Notes under the pieces: model-generated
The model's input: only the letters and a program-made list of their open reading frames with translations
Told to the model about the DNA's origin: nothing
Databases searched by the model: none
NCBI GenBank assembly: GCA_036489975.1
Contig: DASXES010000088.1
Location: 30,829-94,828, forward strand
Direction of reading: 5' to 3'
From: Roseiarcus sp036489975
GTDB lineage: Bacteria > Pseudomonadota > Alphaproteobacteria > Rhizobiales > Beijerinckiaceae
Length of the DNA stretch: 64,000 bases
Made by a program: the position numbers and the translations under genes
In this document: positions 1 to 8,274 of the stretch, one piece after another
Position numbering within the stretch: position 1 is the stretch's first letter
Layout of the letters: every line of letters starts with the position of its first letter

Positions 1-456
1 CTTTAATCCTTCAAGCGCGGAAAGCACCGAAATAGCCGGCGTGATGATCGCGTCGCCCGAGAAGAGAGCGGCCCCGGCGACGCCGAGAAGAAAGACGATC
101 GTCGTCCGCCGCCCGAGGGCGTTCTGCGCCAGCGCCACGAGCGAAAGGGTGCCGCCCTCGCCCTTGTTGTCGGCCTGCATGAGGAACAGGACGTATTTCC
201 CCGTGACGACAAGCAGCAGCGCCCAGATAATCAGCGATACGACGCCGATCACCTGAGAGGGCGAGAGCGCGCTGTCATTCAGCTGACTAAGCGCCGTCCT
301 CAATGCGTAGAGGGGGCTCGTGCCGATGTCGCCGAACACAACGCCGATCGAGCCCAGCGCCATAACCCCGAAACTGCCCGGGGAATGGGTCTGGCCTTCG
401 CCGCCGCTAGTGACAGACGGGGCCGGAACGGCGTCCTTCGATACGGGTTGCGACAT
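1..456 (-). CDS. kup: KUP-family potassium uptake transporter, N-terminal part (cut by window edge)
   Basis: The frame runs from an ATG at 456 to the window edge, giving 152 N-terminal residues of a protein that continues beyond base 1. After a polar leader of about 30 residues comes the hallmark GVVFGDIGTSPLYAL of Kup/HAK/KT potassium transporters. A hydrophobic helix (about residues 69-83), the conserved QADNKGEGG-TLSL loop, a third helix and SGDAIITPAISVLSA follow, all in the order expected for TM1-TM3. The family imports K+ across the inner membrane, usually by H+ symport, and is about 620-640 residues long, so roughly a quarter is visible. The upstream neighbour on the same strand is an alpha/beta hydrolase about 155 bases away, with no sign of a shared function. 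Assignment is firm; which of several kup paralogues this is cannot be told. Confidence 0.95.
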   Translation of the reverse strand, partial: MSQPVSKDAVPAPSVTSGGEGQTHSPGSFGVMALGSIGVVFGDIGTSPLYALRTALSQLNDSALSPSQVIGVVSLIIWALLLVVTGKYVLFLMQADNKGEGGTLSLVALAQNALGRRTTIVFLLGVAGAALFSGDAIITPAISVLSALEGLK

Positions 457-612
457 GCGATAAGAAAACCTCGGGGCCAGCTGTCGACGGGCCCTGAAAG
501 CGGCGGGTGTCTATAACCTCTCACCCCTGGAACGGAAAGGGCCAGGATTTCGGCCGTTCCATCGGCGCTCGGCAACCTCTTTCGGCGCCGCCGGCGGCAC
601 GCGACCCACCGC

Positions 613-1404
613 TCAAGAGGCGGCGCGCCTGGCGTGCTCGGCGATCAACCCCGCGACAATCTTCGGCTTCTCGACATTCGGGATATGACCCGCGCCCGCT
701 ATGACCTCAAACCGCGAGGCGGGAATGAGCGCCGCCGTTTCCCTAACCAGTGAGACTGGCGTGGAGCCGTCCTCGTCGCCGACCAGGCACAAGGTCGGCG
801 CTTCGATCCGTCCGGCATATGGCCTGAGGTCGGCGCGCTTCAAGGCCCAGCAGGCGGCGAGATAGCCCTCTTTCGGCGTCCGCGTCAGCATGGCGCGCAT
901 GCCTGCGAGTTCGGCGGTCCGCTCGCTGCGGAACGCAGCGGTGAACCACCGCTCGAGGACGGAATCGGCGATCGCCTCTATGCCCCCGCGCTCGACCTCA
1001 GCCATGCGCTGATCCCAAATCTCGTCGGTCCCGATCTTGGCCGCCGTGTCGCAAAGCACAAGCGCGGCCACGTGCTCGGGACGCTGGCGGTAGAATTCCT
1101 GTGCGATCACGCCCCCGATGGAAAGCCCGACAATGGTCGCGCGGCCGGCGCCGACTCGATCCAGAAGCGCTGCGAGGTCGCGCGCATAATCGCCCATGTC
1201 GTTCTGATCGGGTCCGGATTCGGAAAGCCCGTGGCCGCGCTTGTCATAGAGGACGATGCGGAAGTCCGGCGCGAGGATGCGGGCGACGGCGGTCCAGATG
1301 CGGAAATCGGTCCCGAGCGAATTGATGAAGACGAGCGGCGGGGCGTCGCGCGGCCCATGATCGGAAACGTGGACGACAAGGCCGTTGGCCTTCACGAATT
1401 TCAT
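613..1404 (-). CDS. pcaD: alpha/beta hydrolase, 3-oxoadipate enol-lactonase-like
   Basis: 263 residues, the usual size of PcaD. The fold shows the oxyanion-side segment VFINSLGTDFRIW, a DKRGHGLSE turn, the nucleophile elbow GLSIGG (Ser95), an acid in GDEDGSTP (Asp210 or Asp212) and the catalytic His240 in GAGHIPNVEKP. This pattern fits 3-oxoadipate enol-lactonase, which hydrolyses beta-ketoadipate enol-lactone to 3-oxoadipate in the protocatechuate branch of aromatic degradation. No other pca genes lie in the window (pcaC, pcaH, pcaG or pcaB would be expected beside a dedicated pcaD). The substrate is therefore inferred from sequence flavour alone, and a general esterase or lactonase role is possible. 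Start ATG at 1404; no strong ribosome binding site is visible. Confidence 0.75.
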   Translation of the reverse strand: MKFVKANGLVVHVSDHGPRDAPPLVFINSLGTDFRIWTAVARILAPDFRIVLYDKRGHGLSESGPDQNDMGDYARDLAALLDRVGAGRATIVGLSIGGVIAQEFYRQRPEHVAALVLCDTAAKIGTDEIWDQRMAEVERGGIEAIADSVLERWFTAAFRSERTAELAGMRAMLTRTPKEGYLAACWALKRADLRPYAGRIEAPTLCLVGDEDGSTPVSLVRETAALIPASRFEVIAGAGHIPNVEKPKIVAGLIAEHARRAAS

Positions 1405-1918
1405 TGGCGCGGGTTTCTCAGACCGGCCGCGGCGCGGGTCGCCGAAGGCGGTCCACCCATAGCAGATCCAGGCGGGCGGCGCGCGCCTCGCGGACTCGCC
1501 GCTCAGCGGCTGGCCAGAGCCTAACCGCCATTTTACCGGCGCGCCCTCAGGATTTCAAAGGCTTAGGACCCCGTTTAGTTCCGCGTTTGCGGGGAGGCGA
1601 AAGAGGCCCCTCGTGGAGCCTGTCTCCATGTGGCCCAGCCAGTAGACCAGCCGGTCGCGGACATTTTTCCGCGACCGGACGCCGCGCAGAAAAACTCACC
1701 AAAGATAATAACGGAAAATGAATGGTGATCTTCGTCATATTCACGTCCGGGCCAATTCACATATGGCGATGGTTGACAACTTACAGGTTGCAACAAAAGA
1801 ATAGACTGTTGGGCCGATTGTCGCCGGTGTGTCGGGCGCCTCAATCATTCAAGGTTTATCCCCGTCAGAATCGGGAGCCGTCAAAGTCAATTAGAATAAC
1901 ACTTTGGGGAGCGCTGCC
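1405..1918. other. 514-base intergenic region with a perfect hairpin
   Basis: No convincing gene. It holds a perfect 10 bp stem (CCGGTCGCGG at 1651-1660, its complement at 1669-1678) with an 8-base T-rich loop, and an AT-richer stretch (about 1690-1900) that probably carries the promoter of the peptidase gene at 1919. A TTGACA hexamer lies at 1773-1778, but no good -10 box follows at normal spacing. Bases 1551-1565 share about 15 bases with the dispersed repeat described at 27081, probably by chance. Confidence 0.6.
1651..1678. repeat. perfect 10-bp inverted repeat (stem-loop)
   Basis: CCGGTCGCGG, an 8-base loop ACATTTTT, then CCGCGACCGG. The stem is GC-rich and could fold in RNA or DNA. The T-run is in the loop and not after the stem, so it does not look like an ordinary intrinsic terminator. 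It lies between two divergently transcribed genes, so a terminator role is not expected there. Confidence 0.6.
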
Positions 1919-4876
1919 ATGGGTTCTCCGGCTTGGATCGACTCAGTATCCGACGCGGGCGTCAGAGCCGATCTTCTGAACGATGACGGCGCTCTGACCT
2001 ATGCCGACGCGGTGCAACTTCTGACGGATGTCGCCAACCGCGGCCCCGTTACCGCGGCAGAATTCAGTTCACTGCAAACAATCGCCGCCAATCTGAACAA
2101 CGGCCTGTCAGCGACAGCCTATGTCGCCACCGCTTTCATTCAGATCGTCGATGGGAGTCCGGCGAACGCCACTTGGAACGGAGGCTCCGACACCGCCGTC
2201 CCGCTCGGCAATCTAAAAATCGGCTCCACATCGACGCAATTGTCCGAGCTGACCGGCAAATGGCTCCTCGGGACCGACCTGCCCGATCCGACGCTGCCGA
2301 GCGGATCCGCCTCCTCGTCGCCGACTTACACTGCCGTCGTCGGGCCGCTCTATGGCTCCACAGGCGCTGCGTCCATCGAGGACATCTGCCAGGGAGCTGA
2401 TGGGGATTGTGAGTTCCTGTCAGGCTTGGCGGATGAAATTGTCAATCATCCGCAGCTCCTGAGCTCAATGATCGTCGCCAACGGCAATGGAACCTACGGC
2501 ATTCGTTTCTACGTCAATGGGAACGAAATATGGGAAACCGTCAACAATGAGCTTCCGACAGCTTCGGGCGAGCTTGTCAATGCGCACAACTTCGATTCGC
2601 AAAACTCTGCTTTGTGGGCGGCTTTGATCGAAAAGGCCTATGCGCAGCTGAGCGCCACCGGCTTGATCGACCATCCGGCGGTCAACAGTTACAATAACAT
2701 CTGGGCCGATCCTCCGACAGCCGTGCTGGAGAACCTGACGGATTGCACGGACGTGACTTACTATCTCAGCTCCAGCGCCGATTGGTACAGCGACAAGACA
2801 ATATTCCTCAACGCGCTTGCCGGTGACGACGACATCGTTCTGGAGATTCCCGCCGGCGGCTCCGATACCTACGACAACGCCGGAAACACCGAACTCGTCG
2901 CCGACCACGCCTTCGCCGTGATCGGATATGATTCCGCGACCGGCGATTTCGTCGTCCGCAATCCGTGGGGAGACAGCTATTCCGGGCAGGGCTGGGATCC
3001 ACAATTCGAGGTTTCGCTGGCTCAGATTGCCGCTGACGACGGCGATCTCGTGGTCGACAATTCCGGAACTCATGGCTCGACGATAGTCATCACGGCTCTT
3101 CCGCAGGAGATCTTATCCTCAGGCAGCCCGATCGGCGGCTTGTTTCGGGTGACGAATTCGACCGGGGCGTCGATCACGCAATACAGGCTCCAGACGGTCG
3201 GCGCCGTTTCAGTTCAATTGAACGGCGCCGCCAACCTGGCGACGGCGGCTGAGACGGCGCAGGGGCAGGTCGTCATATCGGCGAGCGACCTCTCGAAGCT
3301 CAGGCTGAGCGGCTCCGTCTCGGGAACTGGCGACCTTTTGGTGTCGGCGAGCGATGGGTCAAGCTGGAGCGCGGCGACGGATATTCCGTTGACCGTCTCG
3401 GCTGGCGTCGCGCTGACCCAACCGCTCGACCTCGCGATAGCGCCCGGCGCAACCATTTCGCTATCCAGCCTTTTCAACGTCTCGGGTTCGCTGAACGCCA
3501 ACGCCGCGGTCGAGGTTAATCTGCCCAACGGAAACGGCTCCCTGAATCTCAATGGGGCGACGGACATTTCCGGCGACCCCACCGTTGTCATGGTCTGGGC
3601 TACGCAACTGCCGCTGGTCACTTATACCGCCCCGGCATCAGGCGGAACGGCGCAGATCCAGCTCATCGTCTACGATGGCGCGGTATGGTCGCCTTGGCTG
3701 ACCGAGAACCTGACGCTGGACGGCGTCAGGACTGCGGCCGTGGCCGTGCAGGATTACGAGAATGGACAATTTGCGGAGTCATCACACGTCGTGGACACAG
3801 CGGCGCACATCTTCGCCAATCTCGACACGCTCCAGGACGCCTTTGCCGCCGGCGCCCTCCAGACGATCGCCTTGTCCGACAATACGCCTCAGGTGGAGGC
3901 CCTGAGCGCATACGATTACGCGCGTGATCGAGGGTTGCTGTCCATTCTGAGGGGAAATTACAGTATAAGAAATGTCGGTTCGGCGGCATTGCCTCCGAAC
4001 TTCTTCAACAACGTCGCCGAGGCCGGCATCCTTTGGCGAAACACAACCGGAAATATCGAGCTCTGGAACCCGAACGGCTCCGGCGGCTTCACTTACGATA
4101 ATCTGGGCTCCGTCAGCACGACTTGGCAGATCGCAGGTACGGGCGACTTCAACGGCGCGGGCCAAGCGGGCATCCTATGGCGCAATGCCTCGACCGGGGG
4201 CGTCGAGCTCTGGAATGCGAACGGTTCGGGCGGTTTCACCTACGACAACCTGGGTTCCGTCAACACCAGCTGGCAGATCGCCGGAACCGGCGACTTCAAC
4301 GGGTCCGGTGAGACCGGGATCCTGTGGCGCAACGCCAATGGCGGCACGGAGCTCTGGAACCCGAATGGCTCGGGCGGCTTCGCTTACGACAATCTGGGCT
4401 CCGTCAACACCAGCTGGCGCGTCGCCGGGACCGGCGATTTCACCGGAACCGGCAGCGATGGCATCCTGTGGCGCAACTCGACCAACGGGAATGTCGAGAT
4501 CTGGAACGCCAACGGCTCAGGAGGCTTCACATACGATAACCTCGGCGCCGTCAATTCAAGCTGGCAGATCGCAGGAACCGGCGATTTCACCGGAACCGGG
4601 GAAGACAGCATCCTGTGGCGCAACGCCAACGGCGACACGGAGCTTTGGAACCCCAACGGCTCGGGCGGCTTCACCTACCAGGATCTTGGCGTCGTCAACA
4701 CCAGTTGGCAGATTGCCGAAACTGGCGATTTCACCGGGAGCGGCCAATCCGGAATCCTGTGGCGCAATACGAGCGGCGCCACGGAGCTTTGGAACCCCAA
4801 CGGCTCGGGCGGCTTCACCTACGAGAATCTGGGCGCCGTCGCCGCCAACTGGTCGGTGCAAAAAATCTTCGCCTAA
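1919..4876 (+). CDS. calpain-like (C2-type) cysteine peptidase with six C-terminal ILWR/VCBS-like repeats
   Basis: 985 residues from ATG 1919, chosen because GGGGAG sits 6-7 bases upstream; a TTG at 1904 would add five residues. Residues about 1-85 are a small helical N-terminal domain. The peptidase domain follows, with a calpain-type triad in correct order: Cys164 in GDCEFLSGL, His330 in DHAFAVIGYD and Asn348 in RNPWGDSY. A beta-rich middle section (about 400-690) leads to six tandem units of 47-49 residues, each ILWRN...ELWN.NGSGGF.YDNLG..NTSWQIAGTGDFNG.G, which resemble FG-GAP/VCBS propeller blades. There is no N-terminal signal peptide, so export, if any, would need a C-terminal signal as in type I secretion; no such transporter is nearby. 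Catalysis looks intact. Substrate and location are unknown. Confidence 0.85.
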   Translation: MGSPAWIDSVSDAGVRADLLNDDGALTYADAVQLLTDVANRGPVTAAEFSSLQTIAANLNNGLSATAYVATAFIQIVDGSPANATWNGGSDTAVPLGNLKIGSTSTQLSELTGKWLLGTDLPDPTLPSGSASSSPTYTAVVGPLYGSTGAASIEDICQGADGDCEFLSGLADEIVNHPQLLSSMIVANGNGTYGIRFYVNGNEIWETVNNELPTASGELVNAHNFDSQNSALWAALIEKAYAQLSATGLIDHPAVNSYNNIWADPPTAVLENLTDCTDVTYYLSSSADWYSDKTIFLNALAGDDDIVLEIPAGGSDTYDNAGNTELVADHAFAVIGYDSATGDFVVRNPWGDSYSGQGWDPQFEVSLAQIAADDGDLVVDNSGTHGSTIVITALPQEILSSGSPIGGLFRVTNSTGASITQYRLQTVGAVSVQLNGAANLATAAETAQGQVVISASDLSKLRLSGSVSGTGDLLVSASDGSSWSAATDIPLTVSAGVALTQPLDLAIAPGATISLSSLFNVSGSLNANAAVEVNLPNGNGSLNLNGATDISGDPTVVMVWATQLPLVTYTAPASGGTAQIQLIVYDGAVWSPWLTENLTLDGVRTAAVAVQDYENGQFAESSHVVDTAAHIFANLDTLQDAFAAGALQTIALSDNTPQVEALSAYDYARDRGLLSILRGNYSIRNVGSAALPPNFFNNVAEAGILWRNTTGNIELWNPNGSGGFTYDNLGSVSTTWQIAGTGDFNGAGQAGILWRNASTGGVELWNANGSGGFTYDNLGSVNTSWQIAGTGDFNGSGETGILWRNANGGTELWNPNGSGGFAYDNLGSVNTSWRVAGTGDFTGTGSDGILWRNSTNGNVEIWNANGSGGFTYDNLGAVNSSWQIAGTGDFTGTGEDSILWRNANGDTELWNPNGSGGFTYQDLGVVNTSWQIAETGDFTGSGQSGILWRNTSGATELWNPNGSGGFTYENLGAVAANWSVQKIFA
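4028..4873 (+). repeat. six tandem ~141-147 bp coding repeats
   Basis: In-frame repeats within the C-terminal part of the peptidase gene. Each begins with codons for ILWRN and ends with GTGDF(N/T)G. DNA identity between units is high, for example over the segments coding for NGSGGFTYDNLG, so unit number could change by unequal recombination. The last unit is incomplete and ends in WSVQKIFA. Confidence 0.9.
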
Positions 4877-5349
4877 GGCGGACGCGCGGGGTCGGCGCGC
4901 CCCCGGCGCCGGCATTGCGGTGCACATTACGGTGACAGTTTACTCAATCCCCATTTGAACGCCGATGCCCGCCTATTACGGAATTCCGTCGACGGAGGCT
5001 GCGCGGCGTTCGCGCAAGCGCGACAACGCCTCGTCGAAGTCCGGGACGCGATACAGAAAACCGACAATTTCTTGCCAGGCCGGCGAAGACCTGATATTGT
5101 TTTTCAGAAATATCAAAAAGCTCCGCTTGCATTTTCGTCGGCGACACGCCACTCGGGCTTTAGGCGCCAAGCGCGGGGACGACTCGTTAATGGCGCCGCA
5201 GGTCATTGAAAACGCTCAAAACGGACGCATAAACGCCAAGCCGCAGGGTTCCGCCTTTTGAGTGGGGAATCGACCACGCGAGTTCCGTATCGACCTCACC
5301 CGGCGCAGGGGATTCTCTCGGCTGCAGCCGGGGAAGAGCGCGGCCCCAC
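4877..5349. other. intergenic region containing repeat family 2 (uninterrupted copy)
   Basis: 473 bases between the peptidase gene and the leftward cyclotransferase-like gene. Several short frames exist but none has a good start signal or recognisable protein. The main content is the 5056-5237 repeat, which has a split relative at 45453-46030. Confidence 0.6.
5056..5237 (+). repeat. dispersed repeat family 2, copy 1 (compact)
   Basis: Two blocks match the 45.4-46.0 kb region. Block 1 contains CGACAATTTCTTGC and TATTGTTTTTCAGAAA (5056-5122). Block 2 contains GACTCGTTAATGGCG and CATTGAAAACGCTCAAAA (about 5176-5237). Here the blocks are about 55 bases apart. Short ORFs across it read plausibly in no consistent frame, so it is probably non-coding. 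Confidence 0.7.
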
Positions 5350-5742
5350 CTACCGCCTCGCCAGTCCCTCCAGCGTTTGGATCCCCTCCGCCGGCAGCGG
5401 CCATGAGCGCGCCGCCGCGAGGACGTCGGCCATATAATCGGAACGTAGAGCGCCGGGCCCCGTGTTGGCGCCGAAATAGACGATCGCCCGCTTCGGCCCG
5501 CGCTCGGCGATGACCGGCTGCATGAGCTTCGTGTAGAGGCCCTGCGGCACGCCCTCGTAGCGGTCGAGCGGCGCGACGTCGGCCAGCGCCAGATCCCACA
5601 GGACGCCGTGCACTGCGGAGGCGGAAGCGCGAACGGCGGTCAGCCAGCCCTCGCGCATGACCGCGAGCCTGTGGCGCTCGAGCCGCGCCAGCCCGAGCGC
5701 CTTCGAGCGCGGGCAGCGGCGGGCCATCGCGGTCACGCTCAT
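5350..5742 (-). CDS. gamma-glutamylcyclotransferase-like (GGCT/AIG2 fold) protein with non-canonical start
   Basis: 130 residues from the internal ATG at 5742. The frame stays open upstream and reads TPLYFAYGANM across 5738-5772. That is the YGxNM substrate-binding loop that opens this fold, so the real protein should begin about ten residues earlier. No ATG, GTG or TTG is available there. An AGGAG at 5780-5784 is placed 7 bases before an ACG codon (5770-5772), and the expected initiator position is GCG (5773-5775). LDRYEGVPQGLYTK supplies the conserved acidic residue region. Such enzymes act on gamma-glutamyl peptides, releasing 5-oxoproline. The gene follows rsh directly (the AGGAG overlaps the rsh stop), implying co-transcription. 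Either an unusual start is used or the gene is decaying. Confidence 0.7.
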   Translation of the reverse strand: MSVTAMARRCPRSKALGLARLERHRLAVMREGWLTAVRASASAVHGVLWDLALADVAPLDRYEGVPQGLYTKLMQPVIAERGPKRAIVYFGANTGPGALRSDYMADVLAAARSWPLPAEGIQTLEGLARR

Positions 5743-5782
5743 GTTGGCGCCATAGGCGAAATAGAGGGGCGTCGCGCGTCTC

Positions 5783-7975
5783 CTATTCGCTCAGCCGCTC
5801 GACCTTGTGAACGACCGGCTTGTCCCTGAGCTGCGACAGCACCGCATTGAGGTGCCCGATGTCGCGCACCTGAAGATCGATGACGAACCGCCGGAAGTCG
5901 GCGCCGCTCGGCGAGGTGGCGACCGAATCGATATTCGCCCCGTTCTCCCCGATGGTGGTGGCGATCACGCCGAGCGCGCCGGGCTCGTTCAGGAGCGTGA
6001 CCACGATCTGGGTCGAATAGAGCGCCGCCGGCGTGTTCTCGAGGTCCCAGCGCACGTCGAGCCACAGCTCCGGCCGGTCGTCGAATTTGGTCAGCGCGGG
6101 CGAATGGATCGGATGGATGACGATCCCGTCATCCTCGCGAACGCCGACGATCCGCTCGCCCGGCACGGCGCCGCCCTTCGGCGCAAACTTCACCGGCGTG
6201 TCGAGGTCGATCCCGCGCAGCGGCAGACTGCCGGCGTCCGATTCGCCGGGCACGCGGAACACGAGGTCGACCGCCTTCGGCAGCCCGAACCAGCCGCTCT
6301 CGTTATGGGGAATCGCCGGGCCAGACCTGCGCTCATCCTTGAAGTTCGGAAACACGGCGCGCACCACGTCGGTCGAGAAAATCTCGCCACGACCAACCCC
6401 GATGAACACATCGTCGATCGAGGCGCGCGCCAGACGCGGCAGCGCCGCCTTGAGCTTCGCCTCGGCGAACTTCTTGCCCGCGCGCTCGAACGCACGCTCG
6501 ACGATCTGGCGCCCGAGGCCGCCGAACTGCGCTTTCGCCGCCTCGCGTGTCGCGCGGCGGATGGCGGCGCGGGCGCGGCCCGTGACCACCACGCTGTCCC
6601 ACGCCGCCGGCGGCGAGCCGCCCTCGGCGCGCGAGATCTGCACTTCGTCGCCGTTGTGCAATTCGGAGATGAGCGGCGCGATCCGGCCATTGATCTTGCA
6701 CCCGACCGCCGAATTGCCGACATCGGTGTGCACCGCATAGGCGAAGTCGATCGCGGTTGCGCCGCGCGGGAGCGCGATGAGCCGCCCCTTGGGGGTGAAG
6801 CAGAACACCTGGTCGTGAAACAGCTCAAGCTTGGTGTGCTCGAGAAATTTCTCCGAATCGTCGCTCGCCAGCGCCTCGATCGTCTGCCTTAATCCCCGGT
6901 ACGCCCGGGTTTCGCTGACCGTCGGGGCGTCGGCGCTGAGCCCCGTGTCCTTGTAGACGGAGTGCGCGGCGACGCCGTATTCGGCCACTTCATGCATCTC
7001 ATGGGTGCGGATCTGCAGCTCGACCCGCTGGCTGCCCGGCCCGATCACCGTGGTGTGGATCGAGCGGTAATCGTTCTGCTTCGGCGTCGAGATATAATCC
7101 TTGAAGCGCCCCGGAACGCTCGGCCAGGTGGTATGCGCGACGCCGACCGCGGCGTAGCAGTCGGCGATCCTGTCGACGAGGATGCGAAACCCGTAGATGT
7201 CGGACAATTGCTCGAAGGCGATCGAGCGGCGCTCCATCTTGCGCCAGATGGAATAGGGCTGCTTCTGGCGGCCCTTCACTTCGACCTTGATGCCGCGGCG
7301 CGCGAACTGATCAGTGAGCTCCGCCGCGATGCGCGCGATGATCGCGCCGTTCTTGGACTTCATCGCCTCGAGGCGCGTCACGATGAGCTGATAGGCGTCC
7401 GGCATCAGGCAGCGAAAGGCGAGGTCTTCGAGCTCGTTGCGCATGCTCTGCATGCCCATGCGCCCGGCGAGCGGGGCATAGATGTCGAGCGTGTCCTCGG
7501 CGATGCGGGCGCGCTTGTCGGCCGGCATGAACTGCAGCGTGCGCATGTTGTGCAGGCGATCGGCGAGCTTGACCAGGAGGACGCGGGCGTCATCGGCGAT
7601 GGCGAGCAAGAGCTTGCGGAAATTCTCCGCCTGCTGCGCGTGCTTGGTGACGAAGTCCAACTTGCCGAGCTTGGTCAGGCCGTCGACCAGGCCGCCGATC
7701 TCCTCGCCGAACGCCTTGTCGACCTGCTCGCGGGTGACCGTCGTGTCTTCAATCGTGTCGTGCAGCATCGCCGCCACGATGGTGGCGTCGTCGACCTTGA
7801 GCTCGGTCAGGATGGCCGCCACTTCGAGCGGATGGGAGAAATAGGGATCGCCCGAGGCCCGCTTCTGGCTGCCATGCGCCTTCATCGCGAACACATAGGC
7901 GCGATTGAGGACATCCTCGTTAGCGCGAGGATTGTAGCGGCGGACCCGCTCCACCAGTTCGTATTGCCGCATCAT
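5783..7975 (-). CDS. rsh: bifunctional (p)ppGpp synthetase/hydrolase, RelA/SpoT family
   Basis: 730 residues from ATG 7975, where the protein begins MMRQYELVERVRRYNP as in other alphaproteobacterial Rsh proteins; the open frame continues upstream without homologous sequence. In order come an HD hydrolase domain (FSHPLEVAAIL, then LHDTIEDT), the synthetase domain (YGFRILVD, then DYISTPKQNDYRSIHTTV and ELQIRTHEMHE), a TGS domain (FCFTPKGRLIALPRGATAIDFAYAVHT) and a C-terminal ACT domain (TQIVVTLLNEPGALGVIATTI). Both catalytic domains keep their key residues, so it should both make and degrade (p)ppGpp in the cytosol and set the stringent response. The rpoZ gene often found immediately upstream is absent here; instead there is about 300 bases and then a porin. 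Confidence 0.96.
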   Translation of the reverse strand: MMRQYELVERVRRYNPRANEDVLNRAYVFAMKAHGSQKRASGDPYFSHPLEVAAILTELKVDDATIVAAMLHDTIEDTTVTREQVDKAFGEEIGGLVDGLTKLGKLDFVTKHAQQAENFRKLLLAIADDARVLLVKLADRLHNMRTLQFMPADKRARIAEDTLDIYAPLAGRMGMQSMRNELEDLAFRCLMPDAYQLIVTRLEAMKSKNGAIIARIAAELTDQFARRGIKVEVKGRQKQPYSIWRKMERRSIAFEQLSDIYGFRILVDRIADCYAAVGVAHTTWPSVPGRFKDYISTPKQNDYRSIHTTVIGPGSQRVELQIRTHEMHEVAEYGVAAHSVYKDTGLSADAPTVSETRAYRGLRQTIEALASDDSEKFLEHTKLELFHDQVFCFTPKGRLIALPRGATAIDFAYAVHTDVGNSAVGCKINGRIAPLISELHNGDEVQISRAEGGSPPAAWDSVVVTGRARAAIRRATREAAKAQFGGLGRQIVERAFERAGKKFAEAKLKAALPRLARASIDDVFIGVGRGEIFSTDVVRAVFPNFKDERRSGPAIPHNESGWFGLPKAVDLVFRVPGESDAGSLPLRGIDLDTPVKFAPKGGAVPGERIVGVREDDGIVIHPIHSPALTKFDDRPELWLDVRWDLENTPAALYSTQIVVTLLNEPGALGVIATTIGENGANIDSVATSPSGADFRRFVIDLQVRDIGHLNAVLSQLRDKPVVHKVERLSE

Positions 7976-8218
7976 CGCGTAAAGCCGACACCATTCGCCC
8001 GGCGCCGCCAATAACGTCGTGACGGCGCGCTGCCTTTCAACCAGGACGGATCGGCGCGAAAGGACGAGGACGGGTCGCCGCTTTGGCCCGCGTCCGCTTA
8101 GATCCCCTCTCGCGCCCCGGCGCGGGCCTGGGCGATCATCGGCTCCGCGGCGGGCGCGCGCAACCTCTAATGTGGCGAGAGCGCGCGGCTTGGGCTGGCG
8201 CCGGCGCGGAGCCAATAA
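7976..8218. other. leader region upstream of rsh
   Basis: Very GC-rich stretch between the porin terminator and the rsh start. Open frames cross it on both strands, but none resembles rpoZ or any recognisable protein. The rsh promoter should lie here; I see no clear consensus. Confidence 0.5.
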
Positions 8219-8246
8219 AAAAGTCCCGGAGCTTTCGCTCCGGGAC
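8219..8246 (-). terminator. Rho-independent terminator of the porin gene
   Basis: Read leftward: GTCCCGGAGC, loop GAAA, GCTCCGGGAC, then a run of T residues. The perfect 10 bp GC-rich stem with a GNRA-like loop and T-tract lies about 30 bases after the porin stop codon at 8275. It is the best intrinsic terminator in the window. Confidence 0.92.
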
Positions 8247-8274
8247 TGAAGAGTTTCAACCGATCGTGATGCGA

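Noticed and set aside
1551..1572. Fourth copy of the ~60-bp dispersed repeat
   Set aside because: Only about 15 bases (GATTTCAAAGGCTTA) match copy B in reverse; the conserved GTTGCAG and CGCGCAGAATC ends are absent.
1773..1807. Sigma-70 promoter for the peptidase gene
   Set aside because: TTGACA is perfect, but no acceptable -10 hexamer lies 16-18 bases downstream.
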